Below are positions 34,340-46,942 of a stretch of DNA of 64,000 nucleotides, one piece after another. The stretch covers positions 32,678,128 through 32,742,127 of the forward strand of contig CM034539.1 of the NCBI GenBank assembly GCA_020002185.1. The letters run 5' to 3'. Under the pieces are notes generated by a model. The model did not search any database. It had not been told where the DNA came from and was given only the letters and a program-made list of their open reading frames with translations. Numbering within the stretch: the first letter of the stretch is position 1; each line of letters begins with the position of its first letter. Origin of the DNA: Paraescarpia echinospica (lineage: Eukaryota; Annelida; Polychaeta; Sabellida; Siboglinidae). The position numbers and the translations under genes are program-made.

Positions 34340-34768
34340 AAGTATAGTAGGGTGTCTAAGGGATAGTATCGTTACTTGCAGGATAATAGCATAACAATTG
34401 GACCGTATATGTGAACATGTCACGACGAATCCGATTAGAGGGTGCTCCACGTCAGATATTGTGTCCCTGACCTTGAATTTGAAGGTCAAATGTTATTGAA
34501 CGTGAAATATAACTTTTTTGATACCATATATATTTTTGTATATATGTACGAATGCATATGGTAATTATGTATGTATGCATATATATGTGTCCATGATCTT
34601 GAATGTCAAGGTCAAATTTTTTTTCAACAAAACATCGCTGTTTTTGTTTCTTCTTCTTCCGAATACTGCACTGAACCCTTACCGGGCGTTAAAAGTCCAA
34701 CGAACTGTTTATATGAATATATGCGTGTACTTATGGATGCATGTGTGTATTTAAGTATGTATGTATAC

Positions 34769-34801
<33 letters not shown>

Positions 34802-34983
34802 TGTATACATACATACATACATACATACATACATGTGTATTTAAGTATGTATATATATATATATATATATACATACATACTTAAATACACACATGCATCC
34901 ATAAGTACACGCATATATATAAATATATGTATATATATATATATATATTTATACATACATACATACATGTGTATTTAAGTATG

Positions 34984-35019
<36 letters not shown>

Positions 35020-35095
35020 CATACTTAAATACACACACGCATCCATAAGTACACGCATATATATAAATATATGTATATATATATATATATATTAT
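34300..35095. repeat. AT-rich tract with nested inverted repeats, left arm
   Basis: TA and TACA microsatellites separate several copies, in both orientations, of a block of about 50 bp with CGTGTACTTATGGATGCATG and GTGTATTTAAGTATGTATG (34,720; inverted 34,870 and 35,020). The tract can fold extensively. Tyr/Ile-rich ORFs here are artefacts. Confidence 0.85.
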
Positions 35096-36087
35096 CATCC
35101 CATAGTGTCCCGTGGTTGGGCGAAGGCCTCAGCATGTCGTTTCCTAATCTGCCTGTCTTGCGCAATCCGCTGCCAGATGGTGCCCTTCCAGTACTCGTCT
35201 AGTTCGTCTCTCCACCGTGTCGCCAGTCTTCCTCTAGATCGTAGCGTCTCGAGGTTGTGTTACGCTATGTCCATCGGTTATCTCGTAGTCTGCTAATGTG
35301 CCCTGCCCAGGTCCACTTCTGTCTTCTGATTTGTTTTATCACGTCTGTGACCTTTGTCTTCTGTCTTACCCAGCTGTTTGTTTTTTCTCTCCCGATATGT
35401 TATGTTTAACATACTTCTTTCCATCTTTGTTTGTGCTGCTGCTAGCTCGTTCTTTGCCTGAATGGTGAGTGCCGCATGGAAGTACGCATGAGTTGAAGAC
35501 TTGCCTCTTCAAGCAGGTTCCAAAGTTACCCTTGAAGTTGTCGCGGTGTTTGGCGAATGCTGTCCATTCGGCGGTGATCCTTCTTTGGATCTCCTTGTCT
35601 TGGTTTTTGTCTCTGATCGCTGTCCCAGATAGACGTAGCTTACGACGTTCTCTATCTGCGTCGTGTTGATATATATTGGTGTATCATTTTCTAGCATCAT
35701 TTTTGTTTTCGAGATGTTCATCTTTAGGCCTTCTTTTATACTTTCATCAGCTAGCTCCTGCAGCATGTTTTGTAGTTCTTGCGGTGTGGTAGCGTATATG
35801 AGTATGTCATCGGCGAAGCAAAGCTGGCTGATACATTCTCCATCTATCCTCAAACCTCTGGTTTCCCAGGTCAGTCTTCGAAATATGCTTTCGAGTGTTG
35901 CCGCGAACAGCTTGGGCAATATGGTGTCACCCTGTCGCACTTGTCTTCTGATGTTGATCTTGTTGCTCTTTTTGTGTAGGTGGACTGTTACCGAGATATT
36001 GGTGTAGATGTATTTCAGGAGATCGATGTACACATCTTCTATCCCCTGTTCTTGAAGGGAGGTCAGTATTGATTGAATTTTTAACAA
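35096..36087 (-). pseudogene. RTE-like LINE ORF2 C-terminal half, left arm
   Basis: On the minus strand: YIYTNISVTVHLHKKSNKIN, VRQGDTILPKLFAATLESIF, LCFADDILIYATTPQELQNM, LADESIKEGLKMNISKTKMM and VVSYVYLGQ, then, after a frame break at about 35,510, WTWAGHISRLRDNRW and a degenerate tail. This belongs to an RTE-type endonuclease-RT LINE. It is 5'-truncated against the CR1 3' tail at 36,088. Confidence 0.8.
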
Positions 36088-36173
36088 GATTTAACAAGAT
36101 TGCCATCCAGAGAATTAACTCTAGATGGCAGGTGGACAAGGAAGCCCTTTGGCTTATCGAGAGTCCAACCCTT

Positions 36174-39075
36174 TTATCTACATATATCCAGCCCTTCTGA
36201 GGTATGTGTCGATTTTATTTTAAACATATTCACACTACTAGCACCCACACAATCATCAGATAATCTGTTCCATTCATTCACAGTCCTTTGTGAAAATGAG
36301 AACTTTCTCACGTCTAATCTACACTGCTCCTTTACTAATGTAACTTCATGTCCTCTAGTCTTTCTATCTTTCTTAACTGAAAAAAACATATTTCTATCAA
36401 TATTTTCATAACCATTCAATATTTTAAACACTTCTATCTGATCTCCTCTCAATCTCCTGGTCTCTAGTGTTGTTAAACCACATTCTTTTAGGCGTTTTTC
36501 ATAACTAAGATCCCTCGGTTTTGGTATCATTTTAGTCGCTCTCCTCTGTACTCTTTCTAGCATATCTATGTCCTTCTTGCGGTATGGCCTCCACGCTTGT
36601 ATACAATATTCTAAATGAGGCCTAACTATTGTTTTGTACAGCGGTATTATTGGTTCTTTTTCTTTATATGCTATATTTCGCCTAATCAATCCAAGGATTT
36701 GATTTTCCTTTGAAGCTGCAATTCCACACTGCTCTGAAACCTTCATGTCAGCACTAATTGTCAGCCCTAAGTCTTTTTCTTTTACAGTAGTACTTAGTAC
36801 AGTTCCCCCCATTGTATATTCTACATATTCGTTTCCATGTCCTGTGTGGAGGCATTTACATTTCCCAAAATTGAACAACATTTGCCACTTTTCAGACCAT
36901 TTGATCAACCTGTCAAGAGCATCTTGTAAATGCTGTCTATCTCCATCACTTTTAATCCTTCAAAACACTTTTGTATCATCTGCAAATTTCAACACCTTGC
37001 TAGCTATATCATCGTCCAAATCGTTTATATATATTAAGAATAATATAGGTCCCAGTACTGATCCCTGTGGAACCCCACTCAAAACTGATTTCCAGTTTGA
37101 AGCCTCCCCATCAACAACTACCCGTTGTCTTCTGTCAATCAGCCATTTTTCTATCCAGTTAATTGTACCATTTCCTATGCCATGGGCTTTTAGTTTAAGC
37201 AGTAATCTCTGATGTGGCACTTTGTCGAAAGCTTTTTGAAAATCTAAGTAGATGATATCTACTGGTGATCCATCATCTACCCACTTAGTGATATCTTCCA
37301 AAAAACATAACATATTTGTTAAGCATGACCTCGCTTTTAGAAACCCATGTTGAGATGGGTTTATCAAGTTATGTTTAACAAGAAAATCCACCATGTGATC
37401 TTTAATTAGTCTTTCTAATAATTTACAAATCACTGATGTTAAACTCACTGGTCTATAGTTCTCTGACTTGTTTCTTGAACCTTTTTTAAATAACGGTATA
37501 ATGTTTGCTTCTTTCCATTCTAAAGGAACCACTCCCTCTTCTAATGACAAGTTGAAAACTGTTGCAAGCGGTATGCTAATTTGTTCTACAATTTCCACTA
37601 GTAGTTTGGGTGAAATACCATCCACTCCAGGTGATTTATTTTCCTTCATAGCCCTAATTTTCTTAGCTACCATTTCTGGGGTTACAATTAACTGTCTTAA
37701 ATAGTCTGATTCTGCCCCCTTGAACTTAGCCTCTGGTACTGGCAGTGAACTAGTGTCTTCTCTGGTAAACACTGAACTAAAATACTCATTTAGGTCTTCA
37801 GCCATTAAGAATCCTTCTGATATTATATTTCTAGCACTATCTTCTAGAGGACCGACCTTATCCTGAACTTTCTGTTTGCTTCGAACGTACGCATAAAAAC
37901 TCTTGCTGTCATGTTTTATATTACAAGCTAATTTATGTTCATAGCTTCTCTTTGAATTTCTAATTTCAGCTGTAGCTTGGTTTAGTGCTTCTTTATAAAT
38001 CTTGTAGTCTTCGTCATTGCCAGTACGTCTATATGACTTCCACATCATTTGTTTATACTTAATTTTTCTAATGGCTTCTTTCGATAAGTATTTCTTTCTG
38101 GTCCGTTTCCCTTGTTTTTTGAAGGGAACAAATTTATCTACGATGCACTCTATTTCATTCTTTAAGATATTCCAGCATTCTGTTGCTGTCTTATTCTTCA
38201 GTGTATTATTCCAGTCTATCTTTGCTAAATATTTCCTCATTTCCTTATATCTTCCTTTGTGGAAATTTCTCCTCAACTGCTTTTTATTATTTCTTTCTGA
38301 TTTTGCTTTGATGGTAAAATGTATCTGGTTGTGATCACTACTTCCCAGAGGCTCACATAATTTAACATTGTCAACTAATTCATTCTGTGAGGACAAAACT
38401 AAGTCTAACACATTCTCTCCCCTGGTTGGTTTCTAGCACATGTTGAGAAAGGAAACTATCTTGTACTAAAACTAAAAACTTGTGGTCCTCACTACCCATA
38501 CTCTGTAGAGATTTCCATTTAATATGCCCATGGTTAAAATCCTCCATAATAACACAGTCCCGTTTGCTCACTTCCCATATAGCGTTTTGTATTTTTTCAT
38601 TCTCTTCTATGCTTATGTTTGGACTTCGATAAACTAATCCAACCGTTAACGTTGAGTTTCCTGTAACTATGTTACACCAAACAGCTTCTTCGCAATCTGC
38701 TTCTCTGTCTAATTTTATTTCATAAGCCTGGATAGATTCTTTAATATATAAAATAACTCCACCTCCCCTTCTTCCTATTCTATCTTTCCTAAACATTACA
38801 TATCCTGTCAGTCCCAATTCGGCATCTGATATATCGGTGGTTGCCCATGATTCGGTTATACCTATTATGTGAGGGTCAATATCTTCTACCATAATGTTTA
38901 GTTCATTTCTTTTGTTTACTATACTCCTTGCATTTAAACAAACACATTTATACCCAGCTTCAGAACAGTTTTCCAGACTGTTCTTTGCTGAATTATTTTT
39001 GCTGCCTTTATCTATGCCTCCAGTTTCAGGCTTCTCTGCAAGTCCCCCCTGCGAATTTAGTTTAAATAGATGCAA
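36174..39075 (-). pseudogene. CR1 ORF2 (endonuclease-RT), left copy: +1 frameshift and one nonsense
   Basis: The endonuclease part (39,075-38,380) has LNARSIVNKRNEL, GITESWATTDISD and GLVYRSPNIS; the RT part (38,411-36,960) has MRAMKENKSPGVDGISPK-like text, NYRPVSLTSVICKLLERLI, IIYLDFQKAFDKVPHQRLLL, GVPQGSVLGPILFLIYINDL and FADDTKVF. An extra A near 38,430 shifts the frame. A TGA at 36,960-36,962 replaces an AGA present in the right arm. The C-terminal part continues to 36,174. Confidence 0.88.
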
Positions 39076-40460
39076 CCTGTCCCACTGTCAACAGATCGCA
39101 GCAGATTCTCTGAGAATACTGCTGCCCCCTTTCCACTTAGATGGAGGCCATCTCTCATGTACATATCTTCTCTCCCAACAAAGTACCCCCATAAATCTAT
39201 GAATCCCACGCCCTCTTCCTCACACATCTGCTCAACTAGTGCGTTGATCGCCATCCTCTTACAGTTTCTGTATCTTGCCCCCCTTCCTCCCATTACTGGC
39301 AAAATTCCTGAGAGAATAACCTGTTCCACTCTTGTCTTCTTTAGCTTCCTCACTAGATGTCTGTACTTCTGAACTATACCAGTTGTTTCCTCCTTGTCTG
39401 CATTGTTTGTCCCAACGTGTACTAGTATAGACCCTCCCTTGCCATGCCCCAATACCTTCTCTACCCTTTCGGTCACATGCTCTATCCTAGCCCCCGGTAG
39501 ACATACAACAACGTCCTTCCCCTCGCATATAGTCTTGTCTGTTTTTCTCAGAATTGAATCGCCCATAAACACTCTCTCTTTTCTCCTTGCCCCCTCAATC
39601 ACTGCCTCGGAGTAGCTCCTCCGGTTTGCATATGTCTGGTTGTTGTCTTTTCCTCTTGTCGTCTTCTCTCCTGTCACATTCTCTTCCATTCCCTTCTTTC
39701 CTGTCGCGTTTTCTCTTGTCCCCTATCCTCCTGTCATCTTCTCTTCTAGCACATTTACTCTCACTTCCTTTCGTCCCTTCTTCTTTCCTCCCATCACATT
39801 TTCTTCTCTCCTCTCCCGTCCCTTTTCCCCGGCTACCTCCTTCACTACGGTCACTTTCTCCCCTGTCACCTTCACACCTGTCATGTTTTCTGTTTTTTGC
39901 TGAACACTCTGTCTTTTTCCATCAGTCTTCTGTCTCACAGTCTTACCAAATGCCTCTGTGGTATCTACCTCTTCACCACCTGTATCGCTGTCGTGTCTCT
40001 CCTCGTTCTCTACAGTCTGACTACCTGCTGATCTATCCCCACTGGCCCGTTTTCTTTTCCTCTGCCGAACACTTTTCCTCCGTCCTTCTGTTTTCTCAAT
40101 GTCTTGTTTCTTCACACCGGTCATCTTCCTTCCTCTCAGTCTCCTTTCTTCAGTCTCCGTGTCACAACTCTGCTCCTTCTGTGTTGTAGAATTCTCAACT
40201 CTCTCCGCGTCATCCCTCTCTGCTCCATCTATTTCTATGTTGAGTCTCGCCTCCATCTCCTTCACTATATCCGTCAACTTACACACCTCCTTCATCAGAC
40301 ATTCCACCCTCAAACACCCCATACACCGAAAGGTGAATCCGTCATCTTTGGTCTCTGCCCATGATTTTGGACAGCCAGACAACGCAAAATCCACCCAGCT
40401 CTGGCAGTCGTTGCAAACTAGGTGTCGTTTTGCCCTGAGTTGCCGCTTGCAAGGTGCCAT
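39057..40460 (-). pseudogene. CR1 ORF1: PHD-like finger, basic coiled region, SGNH esterase; one in-frame TAG
   Basis: Starting at ATG 40,460, an N-terminal Cys module (CNDCQSWVDFALSGC, then FRCMGC) resembles a PHD finger. A Lys/Glu-rich, probably coiled-coil region follows. A TAG at 39,723-39,725 breaks the frame, which then resumes unchanged. The C-terminal part has the SGNH/GDSL hydrolase blocks FMGDSIL (Ser), VHVGTNNAD (Asn) and RDGLHLSGKGA (Asp/His), which keep all the expected catalytic residues. CR1 and L2 ORF1 proteins are known to carry such esterase domains with RNA-chaperone-type function. Confidence 0.85.
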
Positions 40461-41048
40461 ATCAGAATTTATTTATGTTCAAAGTAGTTTTATGTAGTCT
40501 TTGAAAAGACTTTTCTGTGTACAATTTACACCAGATTGTTTAGGTTATAGTTAGTTATATTTGTTAACACACAGTGACACACCGTGCCTTACCTAGTTAC
40601 GATGTCGATGACAATGTATTCAAGTTAGGCTTAGATACAAGGTAGTCTTTACAAAGACTGTTTCCTGTGTACTATTATACACTTTAAAAGATTGTTATTT
40701 CAGGTTTTAATTATTCATCTAACTACACCGATTATCTCAAATAACGCTATTCTATTGTCGTTCACGGTACGCTAACTTCGCCAGTGACCTACTTTGTAAA
40801 CAACGTTCCGATTACATTAACGTCCCCAATTATCGCTCGCAAATCGCCTACTTTTAATCTACCCTAAATTACTCCCTCTAGCTAACTTTTAACAAAAAAT
40901 ATTGCTTACTATATATCTATAATTATGTTATGTATCATATACGCTCAATAATATCACTTATCTTGATCAAATATCCTTATATTTTCGCAAGTTTGCTGCA
41001 CCAAATTCAAATCAATTCACCACCGGAAGTCCCCCAAATGTATACACG
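40461..41048 (-). promoter_or_regulatory. Probable CR1 5' UTR with two diverged monomers
   Basis: A block GTAGTCTTTGAAAAGACTTT...CTGTGTACAATTTACACC (about 40,493) recurs as GTAGTCTTTACAAAGACTGT...CTGTGTACTATTATACAC (about 40,642), roughly 150 bp apart. This suggests a repeated promoter/5' UTR unit. The 5' end of the element is not defined and no ORF is present. Confidence 0.4.
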
Positions 41049-43440
41049 TTTTAGTACAAGATAGTTTCTTTTCTCAACATGTGCTAGAACCAACCAGGGG
41101 AGAGAATGTGTTAGACTTAGTTTTGTCCTCACAGAATGAATTAGTTGACAATGTTAAATTATGTGAGCCTCTGGGAAGTAGTGATCACAACCAGATACAT
41201 TTTACCATCAAAGTAAAATCAGAAAGAAATAATAAAAAGCAGTTGAGGAGAAATTTCCACAAAGGAAGATATAAGGAAATGAGGAAATATTTAGCAAAGA
41301 TAGACTGGAATAATACACTGAAGAATAAGACAGCAACAGAATGCTGGAATATCTTAAAGAATGAAATAGAGTGCATCGTAGATAAATTTGTTCCCTTCAA
41401 AAAACAAGGGAAACGGACCAGAAAGAAATACTTATCGAAAGAAGCCATTAGAAAAATTAAGTATAAACAAATGATGTGGAAGTCATATAGACGTACTGGA
41501 AATGACGAAGACTACAACATTTATAAAGAAGCACTAAACCAAGCTACAGCTGAAATTAGAAATTCAAAGAGAAGCTATGAACATAAATTAGCTTGTAATA
41601 TAAAACATGACAGCAAGAGTTTTTATGCGTATGTTCGAAGCAAACAGAAAGTTCAGGATAAGGTCGGTCCTCTAGAAGATAGTGCTGGAAATATAATATC
41701 AGAAGGATTCTTAATGGCTGAAGACCTAAATGAGTATTTTAGTTCAGTGTTTACCAGAGAAGACACTAGTTCACTGCCAGTACCAGAGGCTAAGTTCAAG
41801 GGGGCAGAATCAGACTATTTAAGACAGTTAATTGTAACCCCAGAAATGGTAGCTAAGAAAATTAGGGCTATGAAGGAAAATAAATCACCTGGAGTGGATG
41901 GTATTCCACCCAAACTACTAGTGGAAATTGTAGAACAAATTAGCATACCGCTTGCAACAGTTTTCAACTTGTCATTAGAAGAGGGAGTGGTTCCTTTAGA
42001 ATGGAAAGAAGCAAACATTATACCGTTATTTAAAAAAGGTTCAAGAAACAAGTCAGAGAACTATAGACCAGTGAGTTTAACATCAGTGATTTGTAAATTA
42101 TTAGAAAGACTAATTAAAGATCACATGGTGGATTTTCTTGTTAAACATAACTTGATAAACCCATCTCAACATGGGTTTCTAAAAGCGAGGTCATGCTTAA
42201 CAAATATGTTATGTTTTTGGAAGATATCACTAAGTGGGTAGATGATGGATCACCAGTAGATATCATCTACTTAGATTTTCAAAAAGCTTTCGACAAAGTG
42301 CCACATCAGAGATTACTGCTTAAACTAAAAGCCCATGGCATAGGAAATGGTATAATTAACTGGATAGAAAAATGGCTGATTGACAGAAGACAACGGGTAG
42401 TTGTTGATGGGGAGGCTTCAAACTGGAAATCAGTTTTGAGTGGGGTTCCACAGGGATCAGTACTGGGACCTATATTATTCTTAATATATATAAACGATTT
42501 GGACGATGATATAGCTAGCAAGGTGTTGAAATTTGCAGATGATACAAAAGTGTTTAGAAGGATTAAAAGTGATGGGGATAGACAACATTTACAAGATGAT
42601 CTTGACAGGTTGATCAAATGGTCTGAAAAGTGGCAAATGTTGTTCAATTTTGGGAAATGTAAATGCCTTCACACAGGACATGGGAACGAATATGTAGAAT
42701 ATACAATGGGGGGAACTGTACTAAGTACTACTGTAAAAGAAAAAGACTTAGGGCTGACAATTAGTGCTGACATGAAGGTTTCAGAGCAGTGTGGAATTGC
42801 AGCTTCAAAGGGAAATCAAATCCTTGGATTGATTAGGCGAAATATAGCATATAAAGAAAAAGAACTAATAATACCACTGTACAAAACAATAGTTAGGCCT
42901 CATTTAGAATATTGTATACAAGCGTGGAGGCCATACCGCAAGAAGGACATAGATATGCTAGAAAGAGTACAGAGGAGAGCGACTAAAATGATACCAAAAC
43001 TGAGGGATCTTAGTTATGAAAAACGCCTAAAAGAATGTGGTTTAACAACACTAGAGACCAGGAGATTGAGAGGAGATCAGATAGAAGTGTTTAAAATATT
43101 GAATGGTTATGAAAATATTGATAGAAATATGTTTTTTTTCAGTTAAGAAAGATAGAAAGACTAGAGGACATGAAGTTACATTAGTAAAGGAGCAGTGTAG
43201 ATTAGACGTGAGAAAGTTCTCATTTTCACAAAGGACTGTGAATGAATGGAACAGATTATCTGATGATTGTGTGGGTGCTAGTAGTGTGAATATGTTTAAA
43301 AATAAAATCGACACATACCTCAGAAGGGCTGGATATATGTAGATAAAAGGGTTGGACTCTCGATAAGCCAAAGGGCTTCCTTGTCCACCTGCCATCTAGA
43401 GTTAATTCTCTGGATGGCAATCTTGTTAAATCTTGTTAAA
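41049..43440 (+). pseudogene. CR1 ORF2, right copy: EN-less, two frameshifts
   Basis: It starts just before the MLEPTRGENVLDLVL segment and includes the complete RT. At the left-arm frameshift site it has two A fewer-branching frame (GAACC rather than GAAACC) and stays open; at the left-arm TGA it has AGA. Its own breaks are a T run of 5 instead of 6 near 42,213-42,217 and of 8 instead of 7 at 43,132-43,139. The RT motifs AFDKVPHQR, GVPQGSVLGPILF and FADDTKVFRR are intact. The 3' tail ends at about 43,440. Confidence 0.88.
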
Positions 43441-44427
43441 AATTCAATCAATACTGACCTCCCTTCAAGAACAGGGGATAGAAGATGTGTACATCGATCT
43501 CCTGAAATACATCTACACCAATATCTCGGTAACAGTCCACCTACACAAAAAGAGCAACAAGATCAACATCAGAAGACAAGTGCGACAGGGTGACACCATA
43601 TTGCCCAAGCTGTTCGCGGCAACACTCGAAAGCATATTTCGAAGACTGACCTGGGAAACCAGAGGTTTGAGGATAGATGGAGAATGTATCAGCCAGCTTT
43701 GCTTCGCCGATGACATACTCATATACGCTACCACACCGCAAGAACTACAAAACATGCTGCAGGAGCTAGCTGATGAAAGTATAAAAGAAGGCCTAAAGAT
43801 GAACATCTCGAAAACAAAAATGATGCTAGAAAATGATACACCAATATATATCAACACGACGCAGATAGAGAACGTCGTAAGCTACGTCTATCTGGGACAG
43901 CGATCAGAGACAAAAACCAAGACAAGGAGATCCAAAGAAGGATCACCGCCGAATGGACAGCATTCGCCAAACACCGCGACAACTTCAAGGGTAACTTTGG
44001 AACCTGCTTGAAGAGGCAAGTCTTCAACTCATGCGTACTTCCATGCGGCACTCACCATTCAGGCAAAGAACGAGCTAGCAGCAGCACAAACAAAGATGGA
44101 AAGAAGTATGTTAAACATAACATATCGGGAGAGAAAAAACAAACAGCTGGGTAAGACAGAAGACAAAGGTCACAGACGTGATAAAACAAATCAGAAGACA
44201 GAAGTGGACCTGGGCAGGGCACATTAGCAGACTACGAGATAACCGATGGACATAGCGTAACACAACCTCGAGACGCTACGATCTAGAGGAAGACTGGCGA
44301 CACGGTGGAGAGACGAACTAGACGAGTACTGGAAGGGCACCATCTGGCAGCGGATTGCGCAAGACAGGCAGATTAGGAAACGACATGCTGAGGCCTTCGC
44401 CCAACCACGGGACACTATGGGATGATA
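43441..44427 (+). pseudogene. RTE-like LINE fragment, right arm
   Basis: It mirrors 35,096-36,087. Its 192-codon frame (43,433-44,011) translates identically to the left copy, including FADDILIYATTPQEL. Confidence 0.85.
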
Positions 44428-44502
44428 ATATATATATATATATATATACATATATTTATATATATGCGTGTACTTATGGATGCGTGTGTGTATTTAAGTA
44501 TG

Positions 44503-44538
<36 letters not shown>

Positions 44539-44560
44539 CATACTTAAATACACATGTATG

Positions 44561-44592
<32 letters not shown>

Positions 44593-44640
44593 TTTATATA
44601 TATGCGTGTACTTATGGATGCATGTGTGTATTTAAGTATG

Positions 44641-44676
<36 letters not shown>

Positions 44677-44720
44677 CTTAAATACACATGTATGTATGTA
44701 TGTATGTATGTATGTATACA

Positions 44721-44753
<33 letters not shown>

Positions 44754-45200
44754 GTATACATACATACTTAAATACACACATGCATCCATAAGTACACGCA
44801 TATATTCATATAAACAGTTCGTTGGACTTTTAACGCCCGGTAAGGGTTCAGTGCAGTATTCGGAAGAAGAAGAAACAAAAACAGCGATGTTTTGTTGAAA
44901 AAAAATTTGACCTTGACATTCAAGATCATGGACACATATATATGCATACATACATAATTACCATATGCATTCGTACATATATACAAAAATATATATGGTA
45001 TCAAAAAAGTTATATTTCACGTTCAATAACATTTGACCTTCAAATTCAAGGTCAGGGACACAATATCTGACGTGGAGCACCCTCTAATCGGATTCGTCGT
45101 GACATGTTCACATATACGGTCCAATTGTTATGCTATTATCCTGCAAGTAACGATACTATCCCTTAGACACCCTACTATACTTTATATATATTAAAAATAA
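44428..45200. repeat. AT-rich tract with nested inverted repeats, right arm
   Basis: It mirrors 34,300-35,095, with slightly different TA-repeat lengths (for example a shorter TA run near 45,185). Confidence 0.85.
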
Positions 45201-45735
45201 AAACAAGGTTCGGATCAGTTCAATGGAGCTGACTCTGTGAACTAAAGCATATGCATCACGTGGTTCCTGCGATTGTTAAGTTGCGTTTTACGTTTGAGGA
45301 AAACGCTAACATTCCTGCATACCATAGGCGGATCCATGAGGAGGCTTGGATGGCATGTGCCCTCTTGGATCTTTGGAATTTGGCGTGCCCTTAGACTGTT
45401 TTGAATGAGCCCACGTGACCATGCCTCCCATGACCCTTGTAAATGTGCCCCCGTTAAGTTTACAATAAGCTGAATTTGCGGCGAAAAATTTCCAACAGCA
45501 TTATCCCTCCCCTCCGTCTTCCGATGGCACCAGTCGAGCAGAGACAGTGGAGAAGCTGATGTTACGGCGGAGCGGCAAGCGACATATTTTCTACACCATT
45601 TTGTTCGGCCGCCAGTGGAAGTTTTTGTGCCCCCTAGACTACCCTCTTTGGGTCCATACATACATACAAACATAAGCTCAATTATAGTGAGATGTTTTTC
45701 TGTACGTAATTATTTGATATCCCAGAGGGGGCTAC
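45201..45735 (+). repeat. G-rich interspersed repeat, right arm
   Basis: It mirrors 33,770-34,290, including the identical 143-codon non-coding ORF. Confidence 0.5.
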
Positions 45736-45869
45736 ACGTCATTTTCTAGTCGTCACGACGGGAACTTATTTCTTTGGTTGGCGAGCTTGCAAAATCTTTT
45801 TCAAAAACATACAAATTACGATTATTCGTTAATGATCGTCAGTCGGCTAGAAACAATGGAAACGTTTTC

Positions 45870-46908
45870 TTAATAAATAATAAAAATAACAAGATAACTT
45901 CTGTTGCGCCTAAATCCTTGAAAACCAAGCTCAGATGTGCATCAAGACAAAAGGATTGGTCAATCTCAAAATCCATAAGCACTATTCCAGTTGTCAACAG
46001 ATGGGTCAAGGCGTTAGGGAGCTATGGTGGATAAGCAAGGTTGTAAAAAAGATACGTTTTTAAATGACGACGGAGATTTGTAATATTTTCAACTGATCTA
46101 ACGCTAAGAGGGAGCATATTCCAAAGAGTTGGTGCAGCAACAGAAAAAGTCCCAGTTCCAATGTTAGTGTTGACTGTAAAAACAAAAAGTAGGTCAGAGC
46201 TAGATGATCGAGGCCGGATATGTTTTCTTACAGGAGTAAGCAATGAATGCAAATAAGACGTTCGCTTAATGGACAGTGCCTGGTATGTAATGGTACATAT
46301 CTTAAATAGTATACGATATCGTACAGGAAGCCAATGCAAAGACTTCAAAAGTGGCACAGAGCGAGAACAACGAAGACATGTGGTAACTGCCCCTGCTAGA
46401 CAATTTTGGACAAGCTGAAGTTTTGTAATATCGTTGCTAGCGATAGTATAAAGGAGGAAATTGCAATAGTCAAGTCTGATGCTAACAAGCGCTGTTGTAA
46501 TGGTTTTAGCAACAGAAAATGATATATATCAGCGAATACGGCGAAGATCACGAATATGATAAAAAAACAGCAGCGACACGTTTGAGATATGTGTTGTCGG
46601 AAATTGAAATTACTATAAACGATCACTCCTAGATTCCGCACCGAGGTCGCTGGCGTGATATGCTGATTAAAAATACGCGTAGGGAAAAAACATCAGGTTT
46701 ACTACGCTGCATTGGAGTATCAATAATGATCAATAATGATTTTATTTGCATTTAATTTTAACTTGCTGTGAGTCATCCAGTGGAACATATCATGAAGGCA
46801 ATCACTAAATTGGTTAAGGGATAGATTTGTATCAGGGATAGCCAACGAAATGTAGATATGAGTATCATCAGCATAAAACCAACATTTTATGTGGGCGTTG
46901 CTGCAGCC

Positions 46909-46911
<3 letters not shown>
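45870..46911 (-). mobile_element. LINE B fragment, right arm
   Basis: It mirrors 32,598-33,632. The 111-codon C-terminal frame is identical to the left copy; a few substitutions are seen elsewhere. Confidence 0.8.

Positions 46912-46942
<31 letters not shown>

Larger units (their letters stand above)
31879..38471 (+). repeat. Left arm of the 6.6-kb inverted duplication
   Basis: 6,593 bp match the reverse complement of 41,049-47,628. The outer border lies inside LINE A and the inner border inside the CR1 ORF2. In order it holds the end of LINE A, LINE B, a G-rich repeat, an AT-rich palindromic tract, an RTE-like LINE and the 3' half of a CR1 LINE. Translated ORFs of 111, 143 and 192 codons are identical between arms. 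Confidence 0.93.
36088..40460 (-). mobile_element. CR1-like LINE with SGNH-domain ORF1 (near full length)
   Basis: ORF1 (40,460-39,057) and ORF2 (39,075-36,170) overlap slightly in different frames and are followed by a 3' tail with TTTAACAAGA repeats. This is the most complete mobile element in the window. Its 3' part to 38,471 lies in the left arm, and the 5' part is the spacer of the inverted duplication. ORF2 is broken twice. Confidence 0.88.

Noticed and set aside
34518..35296. Tyr/Ile-rich ORFs of 78-135 codons, repeated in both arms
   Set aside because: They read through TA/TACA repeats; the composition is that of the repeat.
36745..40497. Plus-strand ORFs rich in Ser/Leu/Phe opposite the CR1 LINE
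   Set aside because: They are antisense shadows of the CR1 ORFs, which carry clear RT and SGNH motifs.
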